The notes under the pieces are model-generated. The model was not told the DNA's origin and did not search any database. It worked only from the letters and a program-made list of their open reading frames with translations. The translations under genes were made by a program, and so were the position numbers. 64,000 bases of DNA from Planctomycetota bacterium (GTDB lineage: Bacteria > Planctomycetota > Phycisphaerae > Phycisphaerales > SM1A02). Numbering within the stretch: the stretch's first letter is position 1; each line of letters begins with the position of its first letter. The stretch lies in contig JADFKZ010000001.1 of NCBI GenBank assembly GCA_022564665.1, positions 51,478-115,477 on the forward strand. Direction: 5' to 3'. This document shows, piece by piece, positions 1 through 9,180 of this stretch.

Positions 1-1
1 G

Positions 2-2302
2 TACCACGCGATACTCGGCTCATGCGGGCTCGTCGACCCCCACGCTCACCGCCGCGAGGCGATTGCTGCGGGCCGCTTCTCCGCCACCGGCCCGATCGTC
101 CTGATCGGTTTGACCCAGCTCAACCGACAACAGCGCGCCGTGATCCTGGCCGCGGGTGATCAGGTGGCGGCGCTGGTCCACGCGCCCCCATCACGGAGCG
201 AGCTCTTTGACGAGCTTGGCTGCCCAAAGCCCCAGGCGTGGGAGGAGATACGGCTGTCCATCTCCGATGACCAGATTCTGGTGGCGGAGGGGCCCGAGGA
301 TCAGACGCACCGGGCAATGGGGCAGCTGGCGGAGCTCAAGCAATCCCACGGCCCCGATCAGATCACGATTGGCGTGGGTGATCCGGCGCTCATCGAGCCG
401 CTGGAGCGGGCGGCGGTCTGGGCCGGGCTCAGCGTACACGCCGCCGCGGGGATCGCGGTGCACCGCACGCCGCCGGTGCGGTTGCTCGGTGCGCTTGGGA
501 GTTTTCTTGGGGGTTCTCTTGGAGTCCGCCGCTTTGGCGATCTCGCCACGCTGGTTCGGCATCCCGACCTCGAGCGGTGGCTTGCTCGAGTGCGACCCGC
601 CGGGCCTGATGTGGACATTGCGTCGCTGCTTGACCGCTATTACGCCGAGCATCTCCACGAACGGCTCGATGGAGAGTGGCTTGGGTCAGCGGCCCAGCGT
701 GCACAGCTCAAGGCCCTCTTGGAGACGCTCCAGCGTCTGATGGCGCCCCTGACAGGGACGCCGCGTCCCCTGGGCGAATGGAGCGCGCCGCTGCTGGGGG
801 TCCTCGAGGAGGTCTACGGCGATCTCGAGACGACGGACACTAGGCCAAGCGTACAGACGACGGTTGGGGCGTGCTTGTGGCTGCGAGACCTCCTGACCAT
901 GCAGCGGAACGCCAGCCCGCGGCTCCAGCCAACCACCGACGCCGCCACGGCGATTCGACTCGTGCTTTGGCAGGCAGCGGGCGAGACGGTGGCCCTTGAG
1001 CCGCGGACCGACGAGATTGAGCTGCTGGGGTGGCTGGAGCTTCATCTGGATCCGGCCCCGATCCTCATCCTGACGGGCTGCAACGATGGGCGGATCCCCG
1101 AATCGCTTACCGCCGATCTTTTTCTTCCAGACTCCCTTCGCCGGGCGCTGGGGCTGATGGACAACGCCCGTCGCTACGCCCGGGACGCCTATCTGATGGA
1201 GGCGATCACCCAAAGCCGGGTGCGGCTGAGGGTCATCATGGGGCGATCGGGCGTCGCCGGCGATCCGTTGCTGCCGAGTCGCCTGCTACTCGCCTGCGAC
1301 GACGAGACGATCCTCCGCAGGCTCAAGCGGATTTGCCGGCAGCCCCGAGAGGGCACGCGGGCGTTCCCGATCGGCGCGCCCGCCTGCTCAGCAAAAGCCA
1401 GGATCGGCGTGCCCGCCCTCGGAGATGGGTGTGCGCCACCGGAGTCGATGACGGTGACGGACTTCAGGAGGTATCTGGAGTGTCCCTACCGCTACGCGCT
1501 TCAGCGTCTGCTTGGGCTTGAAGCCCTCGCCGACGATGCCGTGGAGCTTGGCGCCGGGCAGTTCGGGACCCTCGCCCATGAGGCGCTCAAGACCCTGGGC
1601 GATCCTGCGATCCGAGACGCCGTTGAGCCGGAGGCGATCCAGGCGTGGCTTGATGAGGCGTTGCGGACCGCGGCGCGGAAGCGCTACGGCCGCAACCCGA
1701 TGCCGGCGGTTCGCCTGCAGCTTGCCTCTCTTGGCCAGCGGCTGGTGGGGCTTGCCCGGCTCCAGGCGCGGCTGCGGGCCGGCGGCTGGTCGATCGTCTC
1801 GACCGAGCTCGAACTGGCCGGTGAGACCGTCCTTCAGATCCCAGGCCAGGAACCAATGCCGGTCCGCGGCACGATCGACCGGGTCGACCGCCACCAGGAG
1901 ACCGGCGACTGGCGGATCATCGACTACAAGACCTCCGAGCGGGGGCGCGGCCCCACCGAGGTGCACCACGGCCGGACCACACTGCCGCCGCCCGGCGAGG
2001 CGCAATGGCTGGACCTCCAGCTTCCGCTGTACCACCACTTCGCGCCGCGCTTGGGCATCACCGGCACCGTCGAGCTTGCCTACATCGTCCTGCCCAAAAC
2101 CTCAGCCGACATCCTGCCGGCGCGGTGGACGAGCGGGCATCTCCAGGCGGCGCTTCAGGTCGCTCGCGGCGTGGTGCGCGACATCCGCGCCGGGCGGTTT
2201 GACCTAAACCTGAGCCACCGCAGGATGTTCGATCCCTTCCAGCGGATCTGTCAGACACTCGCCTTCGGCGCCGACGACGATCAAGCCGGAGCCGACGCGT
2301 GA
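2..2302 (+). CDS. AddB/RecB-like PD-(D/E)XK nuclease, 5' end outside window
   Basis: The frame is open from the first bases of the window, so the gene starts upstream; the TTG at 110 is only the first internal start-like codon. The C-terminal third carries a RecB-family nuclease fold: YLECPYRYAL near 1480, a conserved His in GTLAHEAL, then GTIDRVDR followed by WRIIDYKTSE, the D...DxK catalytic signature. AddB enzymes use four Cys around this domain for an Fe-S cluster; here only the first Cys and one C-terminal Cys are obvious, so the cluster may be absent. It overlaps the downstream helicase by four bases (GTGA), which suggests an AddAB-type recombination complex acting on DNA ends. Confidence 0.85.
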   Translation, partial: YHAILGSCGLVDPHAHRREAIAAGRFSATGPIVLIGLTQLNRQQRAVILAAGDQVAALVHAPPSRSELFDELGCPKPQAWEEIRLSISDDQILVAEGPEDQTHRAMGQLAELKQSHGPDQITIGVGDPALIEPLERAAVWAGLSVHAAAGIAVHRTPPVRLLGALGSFLGGSLGVRRFGDLATLVRHPDLERWLARVRPAGPDVDIASLLDRYYAEHLHERLDGEWLGSAAQRAQLKALLETLQRLMAPLTGTPRPLGEWSAPLLGVLEEVYGDLETTDTRPSVQTTVGACLWLRDLLTMQRNASPRLQPTTDAATAIRLVLWQAAGETVALEPRTDEIELLGWLELHLDPAPILILTGCNDGRIPESLTADLFLPDSLRRALGLMDNARRYARDAYLMEAITQSRVRLRVIMGRSGVAGDPLLPSRLLLACDDETILRRLKRICRQPREGTRAFPIGAPACSAKARIGVPALGDGCAPPESMTVTDFRRYLECPYRYALQRLLGLEALADDAVELGAGQFGTLAHEALKTLGDPAIRDAVEPEAIQAWLDEALRTAARKRYGRNPMPAVRLQLASLGQRLVGLARLQARLRAGGWSIVSTELELAGETVLQIPGQEPMPVRGTIDRVDRHQETGDWRIIDYKTSERGRGPTEVHHGRTTLPPPGEAQWLDLQLPLYHHFAPRLGITGTVELAYIVLPKTSADILPARWTSGHLQAALQVARGVVRDIRAGRFDLNLSHRRMFDPFQRICQTLAFGADDDQAGADA

Positions 2303-5300
2303 CCGCGTCCTTCGACCGCAGCCGGTTTCCACCTACGTCGATTCTGGCGTCCGCCGGCTCGGGCAAGACCCATGCGCTGACCAGCCGCTACCTGTCACTT
2401 CTCGCCGCCGGCGTTGGCGTGCATTCCATCCTGGCGAGCACTTTCACCCGGCTCGCCGCGGGCGAGATCAGGGACCGTCTCTTGGACCGCCTCGCCCGCG
2501 CTGCCGAGAGCCCTGACGACCGAGGCGACCTGGCCCGGACCATCGGCCGAAAGGAACTCTCCCGCGCCGAGGTCCTGGACCTCATACGAACGTTGATGCG
2601 CAACATCCACCGGCTCCAGATCCGCACGCTGGACAGCTTCTTCGGCTCCCTGGTCAACTGCCATGCGCTGGAGCTGGGCATGCCGCTCGCGGGCCGGATC
2701 ATCGAGGCCGACGAAGCAGCCGCGGTCCGCCGAGAGGCGATCGGGCGTGTGCTGGCGGGCGGGAGGGACGCGGGGGCCGTCGGCGATCGGGGGGACGGGC
2801 GGGGTGGTCGCCGCAGGCTGGTAACGCTCCTGAGGCGTCTGACCCAGGGCTCAACCAACCGTTCGGTGTTCGGTGTCATCGACCGCGTCGTGGCGGAGCT
2901 CTATGAGATCTACCGTGAGGCGGACTTTGGGGCCTGGGAGTGGGTGCCCCACCTTCCGACGCTGCCCCGCGCCCGGCTGCCGGAGGCGTTGGGGCGGCTG
3001 GAAGCGGCGGCCCCGACACAGCCCGGCAGCCACATCAAGGCCCACCGCACCGACTGTGACCGGGCCCGGGCCGGTGACTGGGAGGGCTTCGTCGGAAAAG
3101 GGCTCGCCCCGCCGATCGCCACCGGCGATCGCACCTATTACAAGTCACCGATCGAGCCGCACGTGATCGAGGCGTACCAGCCGATCATCGACCACGCTCG
3201 GGCGGTCCTGATCAATCGCCTCCGCGGCCAGACGATCGCCACCCGCCGGCTGTTGAGCCTCTTCGACAGCGAGTACCGCAGCGTCAAGCAGCGTCTGGGG
3301 GTGCTGACTTTTCCCGACATCATGGCGGCGATGCTGGACGCCCAGAGGCTCGGCACCTTTGACGAGATGTGCTTCCGGATCGACGCGGCGATCCGGCATT
3401 TACTGCTGGACGAGTTTCAGGACACGAACGTCGGCCAGTGGCGGGCGCTGGAGCCGATTGCGCTTCAGATCGTCAGCGACGAGACGGAGCCGCGAAGCTT
3501 CCTGTGTGTGGGTGATGTCAAGCAATCCATCTACGGATGGCGCGATGCGTGCCCGGAGATACTCGACCAGATACGCCAGTTGCTCAGCGGCCCCGACGGC
3601 AGCCCGGCGATCGTGCCCAAGACGCTTACCCGCAGCTACCGCTCCTCGCCGGTCGTGATCGACGTCGTTAACCTGGTCTTCGGATCGCTCACCAGCAACC
3701 CGGCGCTTGAGGAATTCCCAGAGGCCCGCGAGCTCTTTGCACGCGGGTTCAGCGCTCATGACACCGCCAGGAAGGAGCTTTCCGGCTACGTCGTGCTGCG
3801 GACGGTCAAGCGGGCGGGACCGGACCAGTCCACCGACGCCCTGCGGCTGACCGGGGCGGCAACGCTGGTCAAGATGCTCCATGAGCAGGCCCCGGGCATG
3901 TCGATCGGGGTGCTGACAGCGACGAACCGGGCGGTCTCGCGATTGCTCTTTGAATTCGGGCCCGGTCGGCTGAACCTGCCCGCGTCGGGCCGGGGCGGCG
4001 GCCCCCTGACAGACTCGCCCGCCGTCAACGTCATCCTCGACCTGCTTCGGCTGGCGGATCATCCCGACGACACCATTTGCGGCTTCAACGTGGCGCGCAG
4101 CCCGCTGGGACCGCTCATCGATCTGCCCGACGAGGCAGACGTCCGCCGGCGGCGTCTGCTGGCGCGCCGGATCCGCCGCCGTCTTCTTGACGAGGGCTTT
4201 GCCGCAACGATCGCACGGTGGACAAAGTTGTTCGCCCCCGCGTGCGACGCGCGGCAGTACGGCCGCCTCCACCAGCTCATCGATCTCGCCGGCCGCTACG
4301 ATACCCAGCCCACGGGCCGCGTCGACGACTTCGTCCAGATCGTCCAGAATCGGCCCGTCACCGGCGGGCCGCGCGCGTCCATTCAGGTCATGACCATCCA
4401 CCAGTCCAAGGGGCTGGAGTTCGATATCGTCGTCCTCCCGGAGCTTCAGCGGTCCCTTGCAGGCGACCATCATCCGCCGGTCGTGTTCCAGCGCGCCGGG
4501 GAGGTGGGACCGATCACGCGGATCTGCCGCTGGGCCAACAGCGCCACGCGGTCGCTGTTCCCCCAGATCGAGCCACTGTTCGCCCGCCACCGAACACGGA
4601 CGGTACGCGAAAGCCTCTGCCTGCTGTATGTCGCCATGACCAGGGCCAAGAGCGGGCTGTACATGCTGATTGATCCGCCGCCGCTTCGGAAGTCCGGAGC
4701 GGTCTCCACGACGGTCCCCAAGTCGGCGGCGGGCGTGCTGGTGAGCGCCCTGGCGGCGGGGCGCATGGAGCCCGACAGCGTCGGCTTTGAGCGTGGGGAC
4801 CCACAGTGGCTGAGGGGCAAGCAGCGACGCCCCGAGCGCGAGGCCGCACCCGGTGTGCCCGGTCCGATCACTCTGGCCCTGCCGGCGAAGACACGTATCC
4901 TGATCGCCCCGCCCGTGCAGCCGTCGAGCTACGGCAGAGCCGGCGCGCTTGGTTGTGAGCTGAGGTCTCCCGACGCCGAGGCGCTTGATCGCGGTCGCGT
5001 GATCCATCGCCTTTTTGAGCAGGTCGAGTGGATCGAGGACTTCCAGCCAGCCTACGAGAGGCTGGTCCGTGTGGCGCAGGCGGCGGCCCCGCGCCGGCCC
5101 GCGTCATGGGTGAGCGGGCAGGTTTCGGCGTTTCTCGAGGCGCTTGAGCGTCCGGCCGTCCGCCAGACACTTGCCCGTGGCACGCGAGCGCCGGGGACAC
5201 TTCGGCTGTGGCGTGAGCAGCCCTATGCCCGAAACGTAGCCGGTGCCGTCGAGCAGGGGGTGATCGACCGCCTCGAGGCCCAGGGCGTCGAAGGCTCCTT

Positions 5301-5532
5301 CTCCTGCGCGACCGTCATCGATTTCAAGACCGACCCGGTCGACGCCACCGGCGCGGCCGCGGCGGCCGAGGGGTACCGCGGGCAGCTCACGGCGTACCGA
5401 GCCGCGGCGGCGGCGATGCTGAGACTCCCCCCGGCGCAGGTGAGGATGGTTGTTCTGTTCGTCATTCATGGCGCGGCGGTGGAGGTGGAAGGGGGAGCGA
5501 CGAAGCGACAAGGCGACGAGGGGAATCGATGA
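2299..5532 (+). CDS. AddA-like UvrD-family helicase-exonuclease
   Basis: A 1077-residue SF1 helicase fused to a RecB-type nuclease. Visible motifs in order: Walker A ASAGSGKTHA near residue 15, Walker B LLLDEFQDTN, motif III GDVKQSIYGWRDA, motif V TIHQSKGLEFDIVVLP, motif VI LLYVAMTRAK, then at the C-terminus RGRVIHRLFE and VIDFKTD, the nuclease catalytic Asp/Lys. It starts with GTG inside the stop of the preceding nuclease gene, so the two are translationally coupled. The likely role is processing of double-strand breaks for recombination. The stop lies at the edge of repeat A1. Confidence 0.9.
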   Translation: MTASFDRSRFPPTSILASAGSGKTHALTSRYLSLLAAGVGVHSILASTFTRLAAGEIRDRLLDRLARAAESPDDRGDLARTIGRKELSRAEVLDLIRTLMRNIHRLQIRTLDSFFGSLVNCHALELGMPLAGRIIEADEAAAVRREAIGRVLAGGRDAGAVGDRGDGRGGRRRLVTLLRRLTQGSTNRSVFGVIDRVVAELYEIYREADFGAWEWVPHLPTLPRARLPEALGRLEAAAPTQPGSHIKAHRTDCDRARAGDWEGFVGKGLAPPIATGDRTYYKSPIEPHVIEAYQPIIDHARAVLINRLRGQTIATRRLLSLFDSEYRSVKQRLGVLTFPDIMAAMLDAQRLGTFDEMCFRIDAAIRHLLLDEFQDTNVGQWRALEPIALQIVSDETEPRSFLCVGDVKQSIYGWRDACPEILDQIRQLLSGPDGSPAIVPKTLTRSYRSSPVVIDVVNLVFGSLTSNPALEEFPEARELFARGFSAHDTARKELSGYVVLRTVKRAGPDQSTDALRLTGAATLVKMLHEQAPGMSIGVLTATNRAVSRLLFEFGPGRLNLPASGRGGGPLTDSPAVNVILDLLRLADHPDDTICGFNVARSPLGPLIDLPDEADVRRRRLLARRIRRRLLDEGFAATIARWTKLFAPACDARQYGRLHQLIDLAGRYDTQPTGRVDDFVQIVQNRPVTGGPRASIQVMTIHQSKGLEFDIVVLPELQRSLAGDHHPPVVFQRAGEVGPITRICRWANSATRSLFPQIEPLFARHRTRTVRESLCLLYVAMTRAKSGLYMLIDPPPLRKSGAVSTTVPKSAAGVLVSALAAGRMEPDSVGFERGDPQWLRGKQRRPEREAAPGVPGPITLALPAKTRILIAPPVQPSSYGRAGALGCELRSPDAEALDRGRVIHRLFEQVEWIEDFQPAYERLVRVAQAAAPRRPASWVSGQVSAFLEALERPAVRQTLARGTRAPGTLRLWREQPYARNVAGAVEQGVIDRLEAQGVEGSFSCATVIDFKTDPVDATGAAAAAEGYRGQLTAYRAAAAAMLRLPPAQVRMVVLFVIHGAAVEVEGGATKRQGDEGNR

Positions 5533-5632
5533 GGCGGCGGGCGCACGCCCCGGCAGGATGCCGGGTATCCCGAGGGGCGCCGCCCCGAAGGCTCAGCTGC
5601 GCTGGCAGGACGCCAAGCAGCTGACAGAACAA
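5523..5632 (+). repeat. Dispersed repeat family A, copy A1
   Basis: Near-identical copies lie at 57914-58025 (+), 15637-15755 (-) and 49658-49780 (-). It holds three inverted repeats in a row: CCCGGCA/TGCCGGG (5549-5565), a GGGGCG/CGCCCC palindrome, and TCAGCTGC/GCAGCTGA (5593-5624) with a further TGGC/GCCA pairing inside. It starts just before the stop codon of the addA-like gene. There is no coding potential and no T-run, so it is not a canonical intrinsic terminator. Confidence 0.85.
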
Positions 5633-5673
5633 CAGTGACGAAGTGAGGAAGGGCTCACTTTTGACCGCTCTGC

Positions 5674-5679
5674 TACACT
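5674..5679 (+). promoter_or_regulatory. -10-like hexamer (TACACT) upstream of nuoG
   Basis: TGCTACACT fits an extended -10 (TGnTAnnnT). It ends only 8 bases before the ATG at 5688 and no Shine-Dalgarno lies between, so a transcript from here would be essentially leaderless. No convincing -35 is visible. Confidence 0.35.
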
Positions 5680-5687
5680 CGCCGGCC

Positions 5688-7337
5688 ATGCCCACTATCA
5701 CCATCGACGGCACGGCCTTTACGTTCAAAGAAGGCCTCACCATTCTCCAGGTGGCGCTGGAAAACGGTATCGAGATCCCCCACTACTGCTACCACCCCGC
5801 GCTGTCGATTGTCGCCAACTGCCGCATCTGCCTGGCCGAGGTCTGGGCCCCCGACCCGCGACACGACAACCGCCTGGAGCCGATCCCCAAGCTGCTGCCG
5901 ACCTGCCAGGCCGCCGCCGGCGACGGGCAGGTGGTCTACACCGACAGCCCCAAGGCGATCGCCAACCAGCGTGCGGTGATGGAGTATCTCCTGATCAACC
6001 ACCCAGTCGACTGTCCGGTCTGTGACCAGGCGGGTGAGTGCTATCTCCAGGACTACTCCTACCAGTACGGCCGGGGGTCCTCGCGCTTCCGCGAGCAGAA
6101 GATCAAGCAGCCCAAGAAGGACCTCGGCCCCCACGTGCTTCTGTACATGGACCGCTGCATCATGTGCACGCGATGCGTGCGTTTCTGCCGGGAGATCACG
6201 GGCACGGGCGAGATCAGTGTTGTGGACCGCGGCGCGACCTCCGAGATCGACATCTTCCCCGGCGTGGCCCTGGACAACGAGCTCAGCGCCAACGTCGTCG
6301 ACCTGTGCCCGGTGGGCGCCCTGCTCGACAAGGAGTTCCTCTTCCAGCAGCGGGTGTGGTTTCTGAAGCGGACGCCCTCGATCGATGGCATCACCGCCTC
6401 CGGCGACAACATCTTCATCGAGCACAACGGCGGCCGCATCTACCGCATCAAGCCGCGGACCAACATGGAGGTCAACACCTACTGGATCACCGACGAGGTT
6501 CGCTTCGGCTGGACGTTCGTCCACAACGAGGACCGTCTCACGCTTCCCGCCGTGGCGGGGGAGGAGCCCTTCGAGGCCCCCGAAGCGCCAATCGCCTACG
6601 AGACGGCGTACGCAAGGGTGACTGAGGCCCTGGGCACGGCGCAGTCGATCGGCGTTTTGATCAGCCCGATGCTGAGCTGTGAGGACGCCTTCGAGCTGGC
6701 GCGGTACGTCAGCCAGCAGGAGGCGCCGGTCGCGTTCGCGGTCGGGCCCGTCCCCTTCGCCGGCGCCGACAAGACCTTTCCCGGCGGCTTCAGGGTGTAC
6801 GCCGAGAAGGCCCCCAACGCCCGCGGCGTCCGACGGGTGCTCGAGAAGTTCTCCGCCAACGTGCTGGATTACGACGCCTTCGTCGGCCGGCTGCGGCGGG
6901 GCGATCTGAGCGTCCTGCTCCTGACCGGCAACTATCCCAGTGACTGGACAACCAAGGAGCTGCTAGAGGCTCTCGGCGAGCGCGGCGGGCGGTTTGTGGT
7001 GCTGATCGACACCTTGGCGACGCCGTTGGCCGACCGTGCAGACGTCTTGATCCCTTCCGCCACCTGGGCGGAGAAGGCCGGGACATTCGAGAACGCCGGG
7101 GGCCGGCTCCAGGCATTTGAGCGGGCGATCAAGCCAATCGACTACGTCAAGAGTGAATCGCAGATCGCCCTGGATCTGATCGCGGCCGCCTCGGGATCGA
7201 GCCCCGCTGTCTACGATCCCCTCGCCACGCGCAAGCAGATGGCCGATCTGAACGGTCTCAGCGAGTTCGTCAGCGAGGTTCACCTGCCGCCGGCGGACGA
7301 GAAGATTGCCTCGGACATGCAGGTCGTCGAGCTGTAG
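5688..7337 (+). CDS. nuoG: NuoG-like NADH dehydrogenase iron-sulfur subunit
   Basis: A 549-residue protein with the N-terminal three-cluster module of NuoG (complex I 75-kDa subunit). The [2Fe-2S] ligands are C34, C45, C48 and C73. The His-Cys3 [4Fe-4S] motif is H105, C109, C112 and C118. A second [4Fe-4S] site is C157, C160 and C163, with DLCPVGALL further on. A reduced molybdopterin-oxidoreductase-like domain follows. The family usually runs 700-900 residues, so the C-terminal domain is shortened. ATG 5688 was chosen because homology begins directly with PTITIDG. No other nuo gene is adjacent, so it may serve complex I encoded elsewhere or another NAD(P)-linked complex such as a hydrogenase or formate dehydrogenase. 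Confidence 0.85.
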   Translation: MPTITIDGTAFTFKEGLTILQVALENGIEIPHYCYHPALSIVANCRICLAEVWAPDPRHDNRLEPIPKLLPTCQAAAGDGQVVYTDSPKAIANQRAVMEYLLINHPVDCPVCDQAGECYLQDYSYQYGRGSSRFREQKIKQPKKDLGPHVLLYMDRCIMCTRCVRFCREITGTGEISVVDRGATSEIDIFPGVALDNELSANVVDLCPVGALLDKEFLFQQRVWFLKRTPSIDGITASGDNIFIEHNGGRIYRIKPRTNMEVNTYWITDEVRFGWTFVHNEDRLTLPAVAGEEPFEAPEAPIAYETAYARVTEALGTAQSIGVLISPMLSCEDAFELARYVSQQEAPVAFAVGPVPFAGADKTFPGGFRVYAEKAPNARGVRRVLEKFSANVLDYDAFVGRLRRGDLSVLLLTGNYPSDWTTKELLEALGERGGRFVVLIDTLATPLADRADVLIPSATWAEKAGTFENAGGRLQAFERAIKPIDYVKSESQIALDLIAAASGSSPAVYDPLATRKQMADLNGLSEFVSEVHLPPADEKIASDMQVVEL

Positions 7338-7382
7338 AAGGGCGGTCGACAAGAGAAGCCGGTCGGCCCTGCGCGACAGGAG

Positions 7383-7455
7383 GCACAGGCGTTCGGGGTT
7401 CGGGAGAGCGGCGAGCTACCACTCCTGAATCTCGTACCCTGCTCTTTTCTCCGCG
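7383..7455 (+). repeat. Dispersed repeat family B, copy B1
   Basis: Shares GTTCGGGGTTCGGG, AGCGGCGAGCT, CCACTCCTGAA and CTCTTTTCTC in the same order with 54394-54500. Related fragments lie at 7669-7752, 24685-24746, 46445-46515, 47160-47200 and 63668-63690. It is rich in (CCCTGAA)-type heptamers. Confidence 0.75.
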
Positions 7456-7465
7456 GTGCTGGACA

Positions 7466-7640
7466 CCAGCCTGTGCGCCAGGACGCCAACGTGTGCGCCA
7501 GAACGCCAGACGTTTCTGGGTGGCTGTGACGGAGTCCCGATCGCATCGGGACGACGCCACGGTTGGTCCGTCGACCAAAAGACCGGGGCTTCGCTTCGCT
7601 CAGCCCAGCCACCCGAGCCCAGACCCAGCCACCCGAGCCC
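7466..7640 (+). repeat. Dispersed repeat family C, copy C1 (in the 7338-7756 gene-free stretch)
   Basis: Begins with two ~20-bp units of CTGTGCGCCAGGACGCCAAC. A CTGGGTGGCTG block follows, then a perfect GTCCCGAT/ATCGGGAC hairpin (7534-7552) and CCACGGTTGGTCC. Copies recur at 46535-46660 (-) and 63703-63890 (+). The end holds short CAGCCACCCGAGCCC tandem units. Together with two family B copies it fills the 419-base gap between nuoG and the aldehyde dehydrogenase gene; I see no gene there. Confidence 0.75.
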
Positions 7641-7668
7641 CAGCCACGCGGCCAAAGTGATTCAGCAA

Positions 7669-7752
7669 AGGGTTCAGGGGTCGAGGTTCATCGCTTTCCC
7701 GAACCCCGAACCCCCTCTATTCTCTGCGGCCCTCCGCGGTGAATCTTCGCCT
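7669..7752 (+). repeat. Dispersed repeat family B, second copy
   Basis: Contains CCGAACCCCGAACCCC, then TTCTCTGCGGCCCTCCGCGG and GTGAATCTTC, matching 54450-54495 directly and 46445-46515 in reverse. It ends a few bases before the stop codon of the minus-strand aldehyde dehydrogenase gene. Confidence 0.75.
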
Positions 7753-7756
7753 TCTT

Positions 7757-9133
7757 CTACCTGCTCACCACGCGTGTCTGGGTGAATTGGCGGTGGCCTT
7801 CACGGCCGCTGTGGAAGCCGTACCCGCTTTGCTTGGCACCCACCCACGGTGTCCCCGCGGCCCCGCCGCACCCCTTGTTGATACCGATCATGCCCGCGTC
7901 CAGCCGCCGCGCCACGGCGCCCGCCCTCTCCGCATCGCCTGAAAAGACCACCGCCCCCAGACCGAAGGGGGTGTCGTTGGCGAGCCGCACCGCCTCATCA
8001 ACCTCCCGGAAGCGCGCCACGCACGCGACCGGGCCGAAGGTCTCGTCCCGCATGATGTCCATATCGTGGGTGACGTTGGCCAGCACGGTTGGCACGATAT
8101 AGCGGTCGGGATGCTCCCCGCCTCCGGCGATCACCGTGGCGCCCTGCTTCACCGCATCGTCGATCTGCTTCAGGACGTGGTCCCGCTGCCGGAGGTTGAT
8201 CATGGGCCCGATCGTCACCCCCTCCTCGGAGCCGGAACCGACGTTTTGCTCGCCGGTGAGCCTGATCATCTCGGACTCGAACCGGTCGGCGATCTTCTCA
8301 TCGACGTAGATTCGCTCCGTGCTCACGCAGACCTGGCCCGCATTTCGAAAGCTGTTGCGGACCGCGAACCGGGCGGCTGCCTCGACGTCGGCGTCGTCGA
8401 GTACGATCATCGGGTCCTTGCCGCCGAGCTCGAGAATCACGCGTTTGAGCGTGGCGCTGGCAGCGTTGAGGATGTGCTTTCCCGCCTCGCGCGAACCGGT
8501 GAACACGATCAGATCGATGTCGGCCTTCACCAGCGCCTGGCCCTGTTCGTCGGCGCCGTGAACCACCGCCAGGACATCCGGCGGGAGGAACTCGTTGACG
8601 AGATCGACATAGGCGCTGGCGATGAGAGGTGTCTCCTCCGAGGGCTTGAGCACGACGGTGTTCCCGGCCACGAGGGCGGGGATCACGCTCCAGTGGGGCA
8701 TCGCCAGCGGGAAGTTCCACGGGGTGATGGCGGCGCAGACTCCCAGGGGATCGTGGTAGACGATCGACTCGGTCTTGGAGTCTTGCAGCACATCCGGCTC
8801 AAAGGCCTCGACGAGCTGATCGAGTGTGGTCGGGAGCTCCTCGCCACATTGTCTGGCCTCGCCGACCGCCTCGGGCAGCGGCTTGCCCATCTCCTCGCTG
8901 AGCAGCGGACCGAGCGCCTCGGCGCGGTCAATCAGCGCCTGGGCCAGGGGCCGCAGGATCCGGGCCCGTTTCGCCGGCCCCAGCTCTGACCAGCGGGGCT
9001 GGACGTTTCGTGCCCGGGCGACGATCGCGGCGATGTCGCCGGCGGGCGTGATCGGCACCTCACCGACGACCTCACCGGTGGCGGGGTTGCGGGAGGTCAG
9101 CGCGGTCGGTGTGCGTGCGGTGAAGGTGGTCAT
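7757..9133 (-). CDS. NAD(P)-dependent aldehyde dehydrogenase
   Basis: A 458-residue member of the aldehyde dehydrogenase superfamily, which oxidises aldehydes to acids. Seen directly: the cofactor-binding PWNFP (139-143) and FTGSREAG (211-218), the general-base Glu235 in ELGGKD, and the catalytic Cys269 in NAGQVCVSTE. It is slightly short for the family but complete. The substrate cannot be read from sequence; the overall look is closest to the succinate-semialdehyde dehydrogenase group. TACAAT about 26 bases before the ATG is a plausible -10. It lies 47 bases downstream of panC on the same strand and may be cotranscribed. Confidence 0.88.
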   Translation of the reverse strand: MTTFTARTPTALTSRNPATGEVVGEVPITPAGDIAAIVARARNVQPRWSELGPAKRARILRPLAQALIDRAEALGPLLSEEMGKPLPEAVGEARQCGEELPTTLDQLVEAFEPDVLQDSKTESIVYHDPLGVCAAITPWNFPLAMPHWSVIPALVAGNTVVLKPSEETPLIASAYVDLVNEFLPPDVLAVVHGADEQGQALVKADIDLIVFTGSREAGKHILNAASATLKRVILELGGKDPMIVLDDADVEAAARFAVRNSFRNAGQVCVSTERIYVDEKIADRFESEMIRLTGEQNVGSGSEEGVTIGPMINLRQRDHVLKQIDDAVKQGATVIAGGGEHPDRYIVPTVLANVTHDMDIMRDETFGPVACVARFREVDEAVRLANDTPFGLGAVVFSGDAERAGAVARRLDAGMIGINKGCGGAAGTPWVGAKQSGYGFHSGREGHRQFTQTRVVSR

Positions 9134-9180
9134 GGTGGGGTCCTCTGGTTCGGGCGATTATTGTAGGGGATCGCTATTTC

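Noticed and set aside
3400..5007. 535-codon open frame on the minus strand inside the addA-like gene
   Set aside because: It is a GC-rich shadow of a gene with clear helicase motifs; the antisense protein has no domain.
7338..7756. Possible transposase remnant in the nuoG-aldehyde dehydrogenase gap
   Set aside because: No frame shows a DDE, HUH or recombinase motif; the content is explained by families B and C.
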